Source of the DNA: an uncultured Oscillibacter sp.
GTDB taxonomy: Bacteria > Bacillota > Clostridia > Oscillospirales > Oscillospiraceae
Reading direction: 5' to 3'
NCBI GenBank assembly: GCA_910587705.1
Contig: CAJUMX010000004.1
Location: 1-64,000 of the forward strand
Length of the DNA stretch: 64,000 nt
Shown here: positions 1-11,001 of the stretch, piece after piece
Layout: each line of letters begins with the position of its first letter
How positions within the stretch are numbered: position 1 is the stretch's first letter
The notes under the pieces: generated by a model
What the model saw: the letters and a program-made list of their open reading frames with translations, nothing else
Told to the model about the DNA's origin: nothing
Database searches by the model: none
Position numbers and translations under genes: made by a program

Positions 1-17
1 TTACAACAAAATGAAAA

Positions 18-878
18 TTATGTTGTAAGCACCAGCCCCATACGTTCCATCTGTCTAGCATGAACCGAGCCGCTTTCGGCCGTATAAATGCGGGTGGTCG
101 TTACGCTGGAATGGCCGAGGATGTCCGCCAGGCGGGACAAATCCTTTTCCATATCGTAGTATGTCTTGGCAAACAGGTGGCGCAGATTATGGGGAAATAC
201 CTTTCCCGGCTCCACCCCGGCGCTCTGACAGAGAGCCTTCATATCCCTCCAGATATTGGAGCGGTCAACAGGCTTCCCTGTCCGTGTCACAAACACCGCT
301 CCGGCGGTGATTTTTTGGTTCCGTTGGTAGTCTCCTAGCAGCCGCCGGAGCTTTTCCGGTAGAAACAGCGGGCGGCGTTTTCCTTTGCTGACAATTTCAG
401 TCCGGCCTGTTTTCACCGCTTCCGCCGTGATAAACTTCAATTCGGACACCCGAATCCCTGTGGCGCAAATCGTCTGGAGAATGAGGGCCAGCTTCTCTCC
501 CCCCTCCCGCTGGGCAGTCTGGACAAGCCGGGCGTATTCGCCCCGGGTCAGTTCCCTCTCCTCATCCCGGAACAGGGTTTTTTGCGCTTTCAGCAGCCGC
601 ACGGCAAACTCCCGGCGGTCCATATACGCCAAAAAGCCATTGACCGCCGTCAGCATGGAATTGACTGTGGAGGGGGAATACGAGCTCACCAGCTGTTCCT
701 TCCACGCGATCAGAGCCGCCTTAGTAAGCGGCCTTCCGTCCAAAAAAGCCAGCATGACATTCAGGTCGTGAACATACTTTCTCACCGTATTTCCGGCTCG
801 CTCCTGTTCCTGGAGGTATGCCTCATACTGCTTGATTTGGCGGGCGGTGACCATAAAGGCCGCTTCTCGATTTCGCAT
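18..878 (-). CDS. Tyrosine-type site-specific recombinase
   Basis: A XerC/XerD-like tyrosine recombinase of 286 residues: a core-binding SAM-like N-terminal domain, then a catalytic domain. The catalytic residues are visible: Arg in GIRVSEL, the HNLRH box, His in LGHSS and the nucleophile Tyr in TRIYTAE. A longer frame begins at a TTG (position 935), but the ATG at 878 is preferred because GAGGAG lies 9 bases upstream of it. No other mobility genes and no tRNA lie beside it, so whether it is a housekeeping resolvase or a leftover of an element whose other half is outside the window cannot be decided. Family call is firm; role is open. Confidence 0.85.
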   Translation of the reverse strand: MRNREAAFMVTARQIKQYEAYLQEQERAGNTVRKYVHDLNVMLAFLDGRPLTKAALIAWKEQLVSSYSPSTVNSMLTAVNGFLAYMDRREFAVRLLKAQKTLFRDEERELTRGEYARLVQTAQREGGEKLALILQTICATGIRVSELKFITAEAVKTGRTEIVSKGKRRPLFLPEKLRRLLGDYQRNQKITAGAVFVTRTGKPVDRSNIWRDMKALCQSAGVEPGKVFPHNLRHLFAKTYYDMEKDLSRLADILGHSSVTTTRIYTAESGSVHARQMERMGLVLTT

Positions 879-985
879 AACAATCATCTCCTCGTTGTTT
901 CCGGCGAAATTTTGAACAAAAAGCGGGCCATTCAATCCTTCGCCTGGTTATTCAGACAAACCGTTCGCCTCTGCAAACGCTAAAA

Positions 986-1010
986 AACCGTCTCTTTAAG
1001 AGAGACGGTT
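986..1010 (-). terminator. Hairpin followed by T-run on the minus strand
   Basis: Ten-base perfect arms (AACCGTCTCT / AGAGACGGTT) around a 5-base loop. Read on the minus strand the stem is followed by a run of six T, as in an intrinsic terminator. It sits upstream of the recombinase gene and points towards it, so it may insulate that gene from transcripts coming from the alaS side or act in its leader. Confidence 0.6.
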
Positions 1011-1152
1011 CCGCGAAAGCCGCGTCCTCGGCAGCCCGATCTCCCAGGAGCGCCCGCCCTGCCGCCTTGGATACAGCCATTATAAATTATATACTGGCTG
1101 GTTTTCCTTGACAACCTCTTTTTCCAGGCGGAAAAAATCTGAAATCTCCCCA

Positions 1153-1180
1153 TTGACAAACACAACAGATACGGTATAAT
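1153..1180 (+). promoter_or_regulatory. Sigma-A promoter of the alaS T-box leader
   Basis: TTGACA at 1153-1158 and TATAAT at 1175-1180, 16 bases apart. Transcription should start near 1187, just before the T-box leader. Confidence 0.85.
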
Positions 1181-1186
1181 AACTAC

Positions 1187-1432
1187 GGTTCAAAAAGTGA
1201 AACGCCGTGAAAAAGCCAGCCCTGCGAGACGGTTCCTCAGCGAGAGGGGGAGAGTGCAAGCCCCTCGTCCACGCCGCAAGGCCGCCACTTTGGAGCGGTT
1301 CGCGAGGAGCGGAACGGTTCATCCCCGTTACCGGATGGCTTAAGATGTCCTCTGCCCAAGCAGGGGATAATTAGGGTGGTACCGCGAAGCAAGCCTTCGC
1401 CCCTATGCCGGGGCGGGGCATTTTTATTTTTA
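1187..1432 (+). promoter_or_regulatory. T-box riboswitch upstream of alaS
   Basis: The diagnostic T-box sequence AGGGTGGTACCGCG is at about 1374-1387. It is followed by a terminator hairpin (GCCCC...GGGGC, about 1396-1424) and a T-rich tract, then the alaS ribosome-binding site. Upstream there is about 180 bases of GC-rich, structured stem I-III sequence. T-boxes bind uncharged tRNA and open the antiterminator when the amino acid is short; the gene behind it makes tRNA-Ala the expected ligand. The specifier codon was not assigned by eye. Confidence 0.9.
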
Positions 1433-1453
1433 TACAACTGGAGGAAGAAACAC

Positions 1454-4099
<2,646 letters not shown>

Positions 4100-4113
4100 G
4101 AGGAGCGGAAACC

Positions 4114-4452
4114 ATGCTGATTGAATTTGACAAAATGGAGCCCCAGATCATCCCCCACATGCGGGGCGGTGAGAAGGAGGCCCGTATGCGGATGTACACC
4201 GATTCGCTGAATAAAATCATGCGGGGACGGCTGATTCCCGGAGCCTCCATCGGAATGCACACCCACGAGACTGGCAGCGAGATCATCTATATCCTCTCCG
4301 GAAAGGGAAAAATTCTCTATGACGACGGCAGTGAGCCTCTGGAGGCCGGGAGCTGCCACTATTGCCCCAAGGGTCACGCCCACAGCCTGATCAACGACAG
4401 CCCCGAGGGCGGCGAGGACCTTCGTTTCTTCGCCGTGGTCACGGAGCAGTAA
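4114..4452 (+). CDS. Single-domain cupin protein
   Basis: A 112-residue single-cupin protein. Both cupin motifs are present: HTHETGSEIIYILSGKG supplies two His and a Glu, and the second motif supplies a His in KGHAHSLIN, giving a likely divalent-metal site in the small beta-barrel. The substrate cannot be told from sequence. It starts 14 bases after alaS with GAGGAGCGG ahead of the ATG and is probably on the same transcript. Members of this family in Clostridia are usually annotated only as cupin-domain proteins. Confidence 0.85.
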   Translation: MLIEFDKMEPQIIPHMRGGEKEARMRMYTDSLNKIMRGRLIPGASIGMHTHETGSEIIYILSGKGKILYDDGSEPLEAGSCHYCPKGHAHSLINDSPEGGEDLRFFAVVTEQ

Positions 4453-4465
4453 GGAGGACGCCGCG

Positions 4466-4639
4466 TTGCTGCCCAAGGACCCCGCGATTCTTTTGAGCTA
4501 CGTCAACACGAAGCTCCGGGATGAATTTCCCAGTCTGTCCGAGCTCTGCGCCGCCCTGGATGCGGACCGGACCGCCCTGGAGACTGCGCTGGCGGGGCTG
4601 GACTACCGTTACAGCCCGGAGCGAAATCAATTCATCTAA
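4466..4639 (+). CDS. DUF4250-family small protein
   Basis: A 57-residue protein starting MLPKDPAILLSYVNTKLRDE and ending RYSPERNQFI. This matches the pattern of DUF4250 proteins, short proteins of unknown function common in Clostridia, with the conserved NTKLRD block and C-terminal ERNQFI. The start is a TTG at 4466, with AAGGAGG about 9 bases upstream; the gene is easy to miss because of its length and start codon. It lies between the cupin and HIT genes on the same strand. Confidence 0.85.
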   Translation: MLPKDPAILLSYVNTKLRDEFPSLSELCAALDADRTALETALAGLDYRYSPERNQFI

Positions 4640-4668
4640 ACCCCATTGACTATAAAGGAGGTTTTTCC

Positions 4669-5007
4669 ATGTCCGACTGCCTATTCTGCAAAATTGCCGC
4701 TGGGGAAATCCCCAGCAATAAGGTCTACGAGGACGAGGTGTGCTATGCCTTCCACGACATCGCACCACAGGCCCCCACCCATTTCCTAGTGATTCCTAAA
4801 ACACACATCGGGTCCGTCTCCGAGGTCACGGCGGACAACAGCGGTGTGGTCGCTCACATCTTTACCGTCATTGCCAGGCTCTCCAAAGAGCTGGGGCTGG
4901 AGAGCTATCGGGTAGTTTCCAACATCGGTGAGCAGGCGGGTCAGAGCGTCTTTCACCTGCACTTCCATGTCCTGTCCGGCCGGGATATGACCTGGCCTCC
5001 GGGCTGA
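4669..5007 (+). CDS. HIT-family nucleotide-binding hydrolase
   Basis: A 112-residue histidine-triad protein, the usual size of Hint-type purine nucleoside phosphoramidases. The catalytic triad HLHFHVLSG is near the C-terminus, and N-terminal Cys4 and Cys7 (CLFC) with His residues form the zinc site common in bacterial HIT proteins. A strong AAAGGAGG precedes the ATG. It is the last gene of the alaS-led group; an array of hairpins follows. Confidence 0.95.
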   Translation: MSDCLFCKIAAGEIPSNKVYEDEVCYAFHDIAPQAPTHFLVIPKTHIGSVSEVTADNSGVVAHIFTVIARLSKELGLESYRVVSNIGEQAGQSVFHLHFHVLSGRDMTWPPG

Positions 5008-5010
5008 TTT

Positions 5011-5197
5011 CGTCCAAAATCTGCGGATTTTGGACGAGGAGGAAGGATTGCAGTTCTTCCGCGCACGAAGAGGCCCCGTCTGCTAAAAGCAGACGGGACC
5101 TCTTCGCACACTCCAGAACTGTGAGGTGTTTTTTGTGACGTGCATGTCGTCACAAAAAACGGATTTCCATTTCTTTCGCCGCCCCCGGGCGGCGAAA
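5011..5197. repeat. Four consecutive inverted repeats between convergent genes
   Basis: Four separate dyads fill this gap: 5011-5036 (arms CGTCCAAAAT, perfect 10 bp), 5066-5106 (17-bp arms with one mismatch, fully paired on the minus strand through G-U), 5128-5160 (GTTTTTTGTGAC, perfect 12 bp) and 5174-5197 (TTTCGCCGCCC, perfect 11 bp). They separate the plus-strand alaS group from the minus-strand sigma-factor operon and may act together as a two-way terminator. Confidence 0.65.
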
Positions 5198-5215
5198 CTC
5201 CTGCGGAGGGCTTTT

Positions 5216-6298
5216 TTACGGGCTGACGCCCGGTTTCTCGCCGCCGGCTAATGCGCCGCCGGGAAGCTCCAGGGCTCCGTTAGGGCCTGGGGCGGAAGGA
5301 CCAGCGTTTGCCGTCTCCGAGGGCTCTGTCTGGGGAACAGCAGGTTCTGCGGCGGGCTGGGTACGCTCCCCGGCCCCAATTTTTTCCCGGATATAGGCGG
5401 CAATCTCGTCCAGGGTCTCCGCTTCCACGATACCCACATAGGTGCCCCGGTCAAAGGTCAGGCCGTCCGCCGTATCCGCGAAAACGTAGCGGCTTCCCTC
5501 ACTCAGGTAGAACTCTGCAAGGTCGGCGTAGCAGAAATAGCGGTCCCCCTCCCTCCAGCCGGTGTCCTGGTCCGTTCGGATGGGCATAAAGATGGCGTCG
5601 CTGCCCACGTCCAGGTCCTCCAGGGCCCCGGAGATCGAGGTGGACATATAACCCCTGGCCCCCAGCCAGAGGAGGCTGTAGGTTTCCCCCACCGTCAGGC
5701 TGCCTCGGATGGAGTCCGTGACTTCCACGAGGGCACGGGTATAATAGCGTTCCATATCCCCAGCATCCGGCTCCACCATAAAATAGTGCAGCTCCTGGAC
5801 GGTTCCCCGGAAAATCACCGTATCCTGAGCGAAAATCTCCTCCGGGGACAGCCAGTCAAGGCAGGCCGATATGCCGATCATCTCATCGCCGGTTCCGGGA
5901 CCGCTCATCTGGCCGATCTCCACGCCATTGGAGTAGTCGGGATGGGTGGGCCGGTTCGGGTTGTCCGTCCAATAATCGGAGCCATCCAGGCCCCCAGCCG
6001 CTGTTTCGCCGCCGGAATCCGCCTCCCCGGGCTTGAACGGCTGGACGATGGCTTTCCAGCCGTCAGGGTCCTCGCTCACTTCAGCACCTGGATTGAAGCT
6101 CTTGACGATAGCCGTCCATTTCCATTGGTCCGCCTCCCGCAGTTCCGGCGCCGCGGCCACCGTCACCACCAGCGCCAAGCACGCCGCCAGCGCGCCGAAG
6201 CGCCGCCAGGGGTGAATTTGCTTTTTCACGATTTCCGCCGCCTCGATTTGGTCCTCCCGGACCTCCCCCACGGCGCGGAACAGCTCTTCTCTGGTCAT
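5216..6298 (-). CDS. Membrane-anchored partner of the ECF sigma factor (probable anti-sigma)
   Basis: A 360-residue protein of no recognised family. The first 30 residues are cytoplasmic and charged, followed by a membrane segment at about 33-50 (FGALAACLALVVTVAAAP) and then a large extracytoplasmic part ending in a Pro/Ala/Glu-rich tail. Its ATG overlaps the stop of the upstream sigma-factor gene by four bases (ATGA), a typical sigma/anti-sigma arrangement. Many Clostridia carry sigma factors with such one-pass partners. The anti-sigma role is inferred from topology and coupling; no known anti-sigma domain is recognisable. Confidence 0.6.
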   Translation of the reverse strand: MTREELFRAVGEVREDQIEAAEIVKKQIHPWRRFGALAACLALVVTVAAAPELREADQWKWTAIVKSFNPGAEVSEDPDGWKAIVQPFKPGEADSGGETAAGGLDGSDYWTDNPNRPTHPDYSNGVEIGQMSGPGTGDEMIGISACLDWLSPEEIFAQDTVIFRGTVQELHYFMVEPDAGDMERYYTRALVEVTDSIRGSLTVGETYSLLWLGARGYMSTSISGALEDLDVGSDAIFMPIRTDQDTGWREGDRYFCYADLAEFYLSEGSRYVFADTADGLTFDRGTYVGIVEAETLDEIAAYIREKIGAGERTQPAAEPAVPQTEPSETANAGPSAPGPNGALELPGGALAGGEKPGVSP

Positions 6299-6849
6299 AG
6301 GTCATAGCCTTCCTTTCTGAGGTACTCCTTAAGACCCCGCCGAGTCCGGTGGAGCAGGGATTTCACTTTGGATTGGCTGTACCCCGTCCCGGCGGCGATC
6401 TCCGCCACGCCGTCGCAGTACCAGTACCGCCGCAAAAACACCAGCCGGGCCGCCGGGGACGCGGTATCCAGAAAGCCGGAGATGGCCTCCCCCAACCGGC
6501 GGAAGTCGAAGTCCTCCTCCATGGGCACGCCGCCCACGCAGTCCCCCAGCTCTTCCAGCACCGCCTCGAAGCCGCCGCTCCGGCATTGGGCGGCGTTGTA
6601 ATCGTAGCGGTCTAACGCCGTGTTCCGGGCGATGCGGCCCAGAAAGGGCGGTAAGCGGGCGGGCTTTTGAGGCGGCATAGCGTTCCAGGCCCCCAGCCAG
6701 GTGTCGCTGAGGCACTCCTCCGCGTCTCGGCCGTCTCCCAGCACCCGGCGGATGATCTGGGCGCAGTAAGCGCCGTATTTCTCCGCCGTCCGGCGAATGG
6801 CCTCCTCCGAACGTGCCCAGTACAGGGCGATGATGTCCTTATCCTCCAT
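6295..6849 (-). CDS. ECF-type RNA polymerase sigma factor
   Basis: A 184-residue sigma-70 family protein with region 2 (ARSEEAIRRTAEKYG through DAEECLSDTWLGAWNAMPP) and region 4 (VAEIAAGTGYSQSKVKSLLHRTR), typical of extracytoplasmic-function sigma factors. It should direct RNA polymerase to a small stress regulon. The downstream membrane protein overlaps it by four bases and is the likely antagonist. The ATG at 6849 follows AAAGGAGGG. Confidence 0.9.
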   Translation of the reverse strand: MEDKDIIALYWARSEEAIRRTAEKYGAYCAQIIRRVLGDGRDAEECLSDTWLGAWNAMPPQKPARLPPFLGRIARNTALDRYDYNAAQCRSGGFEAVLEELGDCVGGVPMEEDFDFRRLGEAISGFLDTASPAARLVFLRRYWYCDGVAEIAAGTGYSQSKVKSLLHRTRRGLKEYLRKEGYDL

Positions 6850-6962
6850 GACGTGGGTCCCTCCTTTTGAAAGCCGCTTTCACCTATATAGTCGGAAACC
6901 GGAGGCCGCCGGTTGCAAAGCCGGGCAAAAAAACAAGCAGGGTTGTTCCCTGCCTGTCTCTC

Positions 6963-7562
6963 TTACAGCATATCATCCAGCGAATAGCGGTGGAGCTTCC
7001 CCGGAAGCTCCCTGCTGCGGGTAGCCAGACCTGCGGCGTACCCGGGGAAGGTGTCCAGCGGGTAGTAATACTCCCCTGGCTGGAGGGGGGACTCGGAGCG
7101 CATAATGGTGCCCACGCCGTTTCCACTGCGCTTGGCCCGGGCCTCCCGGCGGACCCAGCTCTGGAAAAAGGCCTCCTCCGTGCTCACGTGGGCCAGACGA
7201 ACCATCATCCGCTGACCTACGGGGCGGATGCGCTCAATGTCCACACCGATCTCCTGGTCCGAAACCCCCACCAGCACCGCGCCGCTGGAATGGCTGATGT
7301 TGAAGTGCACCTCCGGGTGCTCCGGGAAATAGGGCTTGCCCAAACGGCCCAAGGCCACCTCCGGCAGCTCCTTCCAGCCGTACTTCTGCCGCAGGGCCAG
7401 ACATAAAATCAAATAGGCACAGAGGGGCTCCCTCTGCTTCTCCACTTCCTTCACGCGCAAAAGGCGCTCCCGTCGGTCCGGGGGCAGCAGGGGCAGGATG
7501 GCCTCCCGCTCCGGGTCCGACAGGGTACGCTCCATCCGGGCCGTCCACAATTCGATGGGCAT
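6963..7562 (-). CDS. 4'-phosphopantetheinyl transferase (Sfp type)
   Basis: A 199-residue Sfp-superfamily enzyme, which transfers the 4'-phosphopantetheine arm of CoA to a carrier-protein serine. The Mg-binding motif IGVDIERIRP and the second motif FFQSWVRREARAK (WxxKEA-like, with Arg in place of the first Lys) are both present. It stands alone, with no carrier protein or synthase nearby, so it may serve fatty-acid or secondary-metabolite carrier proteins elsewhere. Confidence 0.85.
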   Translation of the reverse strand: MPIELWTARMERTLSDPEREAILPLLPPDRRERLLRVKEVEKQREPLCAYLILCLALRQKYGWKELPEVALGRLGKPYFPEHPEVHFNISHSSGAVLVGVSDQEIGVDIERIRPVGQRMMVRLAHVSTEEAFFQSWVRREARAKRSGNGVGTIMRSESPLQPGEYYYPLDTFPGYAAGLATRSRELPGKLHRYSLDDML

Positions 7563-7789
7563 GGCGGTCCTCCTTACTTCATTTCTCTCCCCTATTTTAA
7601 GCGTTCCGCCCCGGCCTGTAAAGCCCCCGCCGGAAAGTTTTTAAAAAATATAAAGAAAAAAAGAGGAAATTCCAAAGGCGCGGCGTATATAAAGACATCG
7701 CCGGAAAATCCGCCTTCACTGGCATCCTCACTTTTTCGGTATGACGAGAGCAGATTTTGGCTAAACTGACCGAAAGGAGGGGACGGGCT

Positions 7790-9571
7790 GTGGCATTTCC
7801 CCAGAGCTTCATGGACGAGCTGGTGGCCAGAAGCGACATCGCGGACGTGGTGGGCAGCTATGTCCAGCTCACCCGCAGGGGCTCCAACCTCTTCGGCCTG
7901 TGCCCCTTTCACAGCGAAAAGACCGGCTCCTTCTCCGTCTCGCCGGACAAACAGATTTACTACTGCTTTGGCTGCAAACGGGGAGGCGGGGTCATCAACT
8001 TCATCATGGAGGAGGAAAACCTCCCCTTCCCCGACGCGGTGCGGTTTCTGGCCAAGCGGGCAGGACTGGAGGTGCCGGAGGAGGAGGGCGACCGAGAGGC
8101 CGGACGCCGCCGCCAGCGGCTTTTGGACCTGAACCGGGACGCCGCCCGGTTTTACTATCACCTCCTCCAGCAGCCGGAGGGTCAGGCTGTTCAGGAATAC
8201 CTGGACCGGCGGCAGATACGGAAGGCCACCGCCATGAATTTTGGCATGGGGGCCTCTTTAGACGCCTGGGACGTGCTGCTCAACGAGATGACCGCCAAGG
8301 GCTATAGCAAGTCGGAGCTGCTGGCGGCAGGGCTCATCGTGGACAACAAGAAGGGCGGATTTTACGACAAATTCCGAAACCGCCTCATGCTCCCGGTTAT
8401 CGACACCCGGGGAGACGTGGTGGCCTTCGGCAGCCGGGTACTGGACAAGTCCGAGCCTAAGTATATGAACTCGTCAGAAACCCCGGTATACAGCAAGCGG
8501 CGGGTCCTCTATGGGCTGAACCTGGCAAAGAAGAGCAAGCGGCCCAACATCATCCTCTGCGAGGGAAACCTGGATATCGTTACCCTCCATCAGGCAGGCT
8601 TTGACAACGCGGTGGCCTCCATGGGCACCGCCCTGACGCCGGAGCAAATCCGGCTCCTCTCCCGGTTCACCAAGGAGCTGGTGCTGTGCTACGACAACGA
8701 CAACGCCGGGAAAATTGCCACAGAGCGGGCCTTGCAGCTTTTGAACGGCTCCGAGTTCTCCGTAAAGGTTCTCCAGCTCCCCAGAAGAAGGACGGAGGAT
8801 GGAGAACTGGTGAAACAAGACGCCGACGACTTCATCAAAAACCAAGGCCCCGCCGCCTTCGAGCGGCTGCTGGGCGGCAGTGAAAACGGCGTGGAGTTCC
8901 GCATGGCCCAAATCGCCGGGAAGTACGATCTGGACAGCGACGAACAGCGGGTGGCCTACAGCCAGGAGATCAGCGCCTTGCTGGCCACCCTCCCTGGGGT
9001 GGTGGAACGGGAAATCTACGCTGCCAGAGCCGCCGAAACCGCCCGGATCACCCCCGACGCCATGAAGCTGGAGGTCCAGCGGGCCAGGAAGCGAAAAATT
9101 ACCCGGGAGAACCGGGCGGAGCTTCGAAGGGAGCTGAACCCGGCATCCCAATCCCAGCCCCAAGAACGGTCCTTGCGCTATGAAAATGTGCGCTCCGCCC
9201 GGGCGGAGCAGGGCGTGCTTCGGCTGCTGCTGCTGGACGAGGGCCTCTTTCCCGCCGGACCGCCTCTGACGGAAGCAGACTTCTCCTCCCCCCTGCTGGG
9301 CCGGGTGTTCACCCTGCTGTGGCGGGCGAAGGAGGAAGGCCGCCCCGTCGCCCTCCCCGCTCTGGCGTCGGAGCTGACGGCGGAAGAGATGAACCATATC
9401 ACCGCTTTCTGCCAGCTGCCGGAATCCCTTCAAAATGGACGGCAGGCCCTGGCGGATTACATACGCGTTATACAGGAGGAAGCCGCAAAACGCTTCGGTG
9501 GAGCGGCGGACCCCCTGTTGGCGGCGGCAGAAAAACATAAAGACAAAAAGGGAGAAAAACGGAATGTCTAA
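7790..9571 (+). CDS. dnaG: DNA primase
   Basis: 593-residue replicative primase: a CHC2 zinc finger near residues 38-62 (CPFH...YYCFGC), the TOPRIM catalytic domain (ILCEGNLDIV...YDNDNAGKIA) and a C-terminal helicase-binding region. It makes RNA primers for DnaB-driven replication. The start is GTG at 7790 (MAFPQSFMDEL), behind AAAGGAGGGG; the frame stays open upstream but without a better signal. Its stop overlaps the start of sigA by 8 bases, giving the dnaG-sigA pair typical of Firmicutes. Confidence 0.97.
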   Translation: MAFPQSFMDELVARSDIADVVGSYVQLTRRGSNLFGLCPFHSEKTGSFSVSPDKQIYYCFGCKRGGGVINFIMEEENLPFPDAVRFLAKRAGLEVPEEEGDREAGRRRQRLLDLNRDAARFYYHLLQQPEGQAVQEYLDRRQIRKATAMNFGMGASLDAWDVLLNEMTAKGYSKSELLAAGLIVDNKKGGFYDKFRNRLMLPVIDTRGDVVAFGSRVLDKSEPKYMNSSETPVYSKRRVLYGLNLAKKSKRPNIILCEGNLDIVTLHQAGFDNAVASMGTALTPEQIRLLSRFTKELVLCYDNDNAGKIATERALQLLNGSEFSVKVLQLPRRRTEDGELVKQDADDFIKNQGPAAFERLLGGSENGVEFRMAQIAGKYDLDSDEQRVAYSQEISALLATLPGVVEREIYAARAAETARITPDAMKLEVQRARKRKITRENRAELRRELNPASQSQPQERSLRYENVRSARAEQGVLRLLLLDEGLFPAGPPLTEADFSSPLLGRVFTLLWRAKEEGRPVALPALASELTAEEMNHITAFCQLPESLQNGRQALADYIRVIQEEAAKRFGGAADPLLAAAEKHKDKKGEKRNV

Positions 9572-10964
9572 TAAACAGGATACCAAAGAGCTGGAGCGTC
9601 AGGCGGACGCCATTTTAGCCGCCGCCAAAGCAGAGGAGAAGAACGGCACGTCCACTCCGGAGGCGGAGGCCCCCCGGATTATGACCGACGAGGAGGCCAA
9701 AAAGGCCGGTATCGTCCGGCTGGACGACAAGCAGGTGGCCGCTCTCCCCGCCGCCTCCTGGCTCATCAACAACGAAAAGCTTCGGGAGCTGCTGGCCAGG
9801 AGCAAGAAAAAGGGCAAGCTGGAGTCCGCCGAGCTCATGGAGGCCGTGGACGACCTGAACCTTGAGGGCGAACAGATGGACCAGCTCTACGACTCCCTGG
9901 AGGCGCTGAACATTGATATCAGCGTCGAGGAGGACCTGCTGGCCGAGCTGCCGGAGGAGGGCCCCGCCGCCGAGGAAATCGCCGGCATGGAGGAAGAGGA
10001 GCTGGTGGACCCCAACACTCTGGTCAACAGCTTCTCCATTGACGACCCGGTCCGCATGTACTTGAAGGAGATCGGCAAGGTGGCCCTGCTGACGCCGGAG
10101 GAGGAGGTCAGCCTGGCCCAGGCCATGTCCGCCGGAAACGAGGCAGCGGAAAAGCTGGCGGAGCTCCGCCGCCAGCGGGAGGAGGGCGCCGAGATCGACC
10201 CTGCCCTGGAGGCCGCCCTGCGCAAGCAATACCGCTCTGGTGAGACCGCCAAACAAAAGCTGGCGGAGGCCAACCTCCGTCTGGTGGTGTCCATCGCCAA
10301 GCGCTATGTGGGTCGGGGAATGTTGTTCCTGGATTTGATTCAGGAGGGCAACCTGGGCCTCATCAAGGCGGTGGAGAAATTTGACTGCACCAAGGGCTTC
10401 AAGTTCTCCACCTATGCCACGTGGTGGATTCGCCAGGCTATCACCCGGGCTATTGCCGACCAGGCCCGGACCATCCGCATCCCTGTCCACATGGTGGAGA
10501 CCATCAACAAGGTCATTCGGGTCAGTCGCCAGCTCCTCCAGGAGCTGGGCCACGATCCCTCCCCCAACGAGATTGCGGCGGAAATGAACATGCCGGTGGA
10601 CAAGGTGCGGGAGATTATGAAAATCGCCCAGGAGCCCGTGTCCCTGGAAACTCCCATTGGCGAAGAGGAGGACTCCCACCTGGGGGACTTTATCCCGGAC
10701 GAGGGAGCGTCAGAGCCCAGCGAGGCGGCGTCCTTCACCCTTTTGAAGGAGCAGCTCATGGACGTGCTGTCCACCCTGACCCCCCGAGAGGAGAAGGTTT
10801 TGAAGCTCCGCTTCGGCATTGAGGACGGGCGGACCCGGACTTTGGAGGAAGTGGGCAAGGAATTCAACGTTACCCGGGAGCGCATCCGGCAGATCGAGGC
10901 CAAGGCCCTGCGGAAGCTCCGGCATCCCTCAAGGAGTAAAAAGCTTAAGGACTTTTTGAACTGA
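9564..10964 (+). CDS. rpoD: Primary RNA polymerase sigma factor
   Basis: 466-residue housekeeping sigma-70 (SigA). After an acidic N-terminal region come region 1.2 (DPVRMYLKEIGKVALLTPEEE), regions 2.1-2.4 (AEANLRLVVSIAKRYVGRG ... YATWWIRQAITRAI), region 3 (PVHMVETINKV) and region 4.2 (VTRERIRQIEAKALRKLR). The ATG at 9564 lies inside the end of dnaG, so the two are translationally coupled. The many TTGACA/TATAAT promoters in this window are of its type. Confidence 0.97.
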   Translation: MSNKQDTKELERQADAILAAAKAEEKNGTSTPEAEAPRIMTDEEAKKAGIVRLDDKQVAALPAASWLINNEKLRELLARSKKKGKLESAELMEAVDDLNLEGEQMDQLYDSLEALNIDISVEEDLLAELPEEGPAAEEIAGMEEEELVDPNTLVNSFSIDDPVRMYLKEIGKVALLTPEEEVSLAQAMSAGNEAAEKLAELRRQREEGAEIDPALEAALRKQYRSGETAKQKLAEANLRLVVSIAKRYVGRGMLFLDLIQEGNLGLIKAVEKFDCTKGFKFSTYATWWIRQAITRAIADQARTIRIPVHMVETINKVIRVSRQLLQELGHDPSPNEIAAEMNMPVDKVREIMKIAQEPVSLETPIGEEEDSHLGDFIPDEGASEPSEAASFTLLKEQLMDVLSTLTPREEKVLKLRFGIEDGRTRTLEEVGKEFNVTRERIRQIEAKALRKLRHPSRSKKLKDFLN

Positions 10965-10966
10965 AA

Positions 10967-11001
10967 GAGAAGCCTGCCGAACCCGGCAGGCTTCTCCTTT
11001 T
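10967..11001. terminator. Bidirectional terminator after rpoD
   Basis: 12-bp perfect stem (GAGAAGCCTGCC / GGCAGGCTTCTC) with a 6-base loop, followed by CTTTTCTATTT. It also lies just beyond the stop of the convergent ATPase gene. Confidence 0.85.

Noticed and set aside
1..28. Inverted repeat TTACAAC/GTTGTAA at the window start as a recombination site
   Set aside because: Only seven bases per arm, overlapping the stop of the recombinase gene; not enough to call an att or dif site.
980..1165. 61-codon minus-strand frame between the recombinase and the T-box
   Set aside because: It overlaps a terminator hairpin and the alaS promoter, with a Gly/Arg-rich translation and no homologous pattern.
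8474..10679. Minus-strand frames of 370 and 354 codons opposite dnaG and rpoD
   Set aside because: Shadows of two certain genes; no start signals or known motifs.
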